A stretch of 64,000 nt of DNA, taken from positions 121,139-185,138 of the forward strand of contig NZ_JALLIX010000007.1 in NCBI RefSeq assembly GCF_023242365.1, given 5' to 3'. The position numbers and the translations under genes are program-made. The notes under the pieces were generated by a model, which was given only the letters and a program-made list of their open reading frames with translations, was not told where the DNA came from and did no database searches. Positions 63,971-64,000 of this stretch are shown here, piece after piece. The DNA comes from Pseudomonas sp. MWU13-2100 (GTDB lineage Bacteria; Pseudomonadota; Gammaproteobacteria; Pseudomonadales; Pseudomonadaceae). The stretch's first letter is position 1. Each line of letters begins with the position of its first letter.

Positions 63971-64000
63971 TTACACCACTTCCCGGGACACGATCACGTA
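63971..64000 (-). CDS. Possible C-terminal end of a gene running in from the right edge
   Basis: Read on minus, the last 30 bases give YVIVSREVV followed by TAA. The stretch is too short to identify. A gene end here would explain the gene-free stretch between it and the chemoreceptor. Confidence 0.3.
   Translation of the reverse strand, partial: YVIVSREVV

Noticed and set aside
1..64000. tRNA, rRNA, insertion sequences, prophage or replication origin
   Set aside because: No cloverleaf-like ends with TTCGA loops, no transposase or integrase frame and no dnaA-box cluster was recognised on either strand.

Overview
The window looks like the chromosome of a fluorescent-group Pseudomonas. The support is high-GC coding with long antisense open frames, Pseudomonas-type REP palindromes (GTGGGAGC...GCTTGC...CGCGAA), an EarP/EF-P pair with the arginine (R32) form of EF-P, a DpkA-type reductase, DUF1652 and DUF883 genes, and an HBM-domain chemoreceptor. 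The species cannot be fixed from sequence reading alone.

Layout. 1-2200 (minus): cytochrome c maturation genes ccmABC and the start of ccmD. 2395-4292 (plus): a FliK-like protein and a free-standing FlhB C-terminal-like protein. 4293-5957: an AT-rich accessory patch with a TauE/SafE permease and a long gene-poor stretch. 5958-7976: a vgrG with no visible cargo gene. 8000-20800: mostly core genes (aminopropyltransferase-like, class II DAHP synthase, YcaQ-like protein, two LysR regulators, TSUP permease, OhrR/Ohr peroxide module, esterase, EF-P and its rhamnosyltransferase EarP, a Gre-like factor, DUF883). 20977-31563: two tandem giant toxin-like genes. 31557-42170: metabolic and regulatory genes (dpkA, SDR, MFS, HAD, LysE, three of the LysR regulators, DUF genes, alpha/beta hydrolase). 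42269-47274: a large hybrid sensor kinase and a GGDEF response regulator. 47588-61448: a complete Tad/Flp pilus locus with an AraC-type regulator at its far end. 61626-63548: a chemoreceptor.

The most interesting region is 20.8-31.6 kb. Two tandem paralogues share a long N-terminal platform containing four diverged copies of one sequence module. Each ends in a domain carrying HExSH, a nearby DTxDxxY and a downstream NADS, an arrangement that fits an aspzincin (M35-like, HExxH+D) zinc endopeptidase. In the first copy everything is one 1733-residue protein. In the second, the peptidase domain is a separate gene joined to the platform by an ATGA overlap, and the break is gap-free relative to the fused copy. 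The two copies also share their upstream leader, so the duplicated unit included its control region. No immunity gene or export signal is visible beside them.

The Tad locus runs as two converging transcription units. Secretin, TadD and a DUF3613 protein are on plus. Two Flp prepilins, prepilin peptidase, an AAA+ ATPase, RcpC, TadG, two TadE/F-like pseudopilins, TadZ, TadA, TadB and TadC are on minus. It is flanked by a sensor kinase/diguanylate cyclase pair and by an AraC regulator whose receiver-like domain has lost the phosphorylation residues. This layout suggests pilus biogenesis under sensory and possibly c-di-GMP control.
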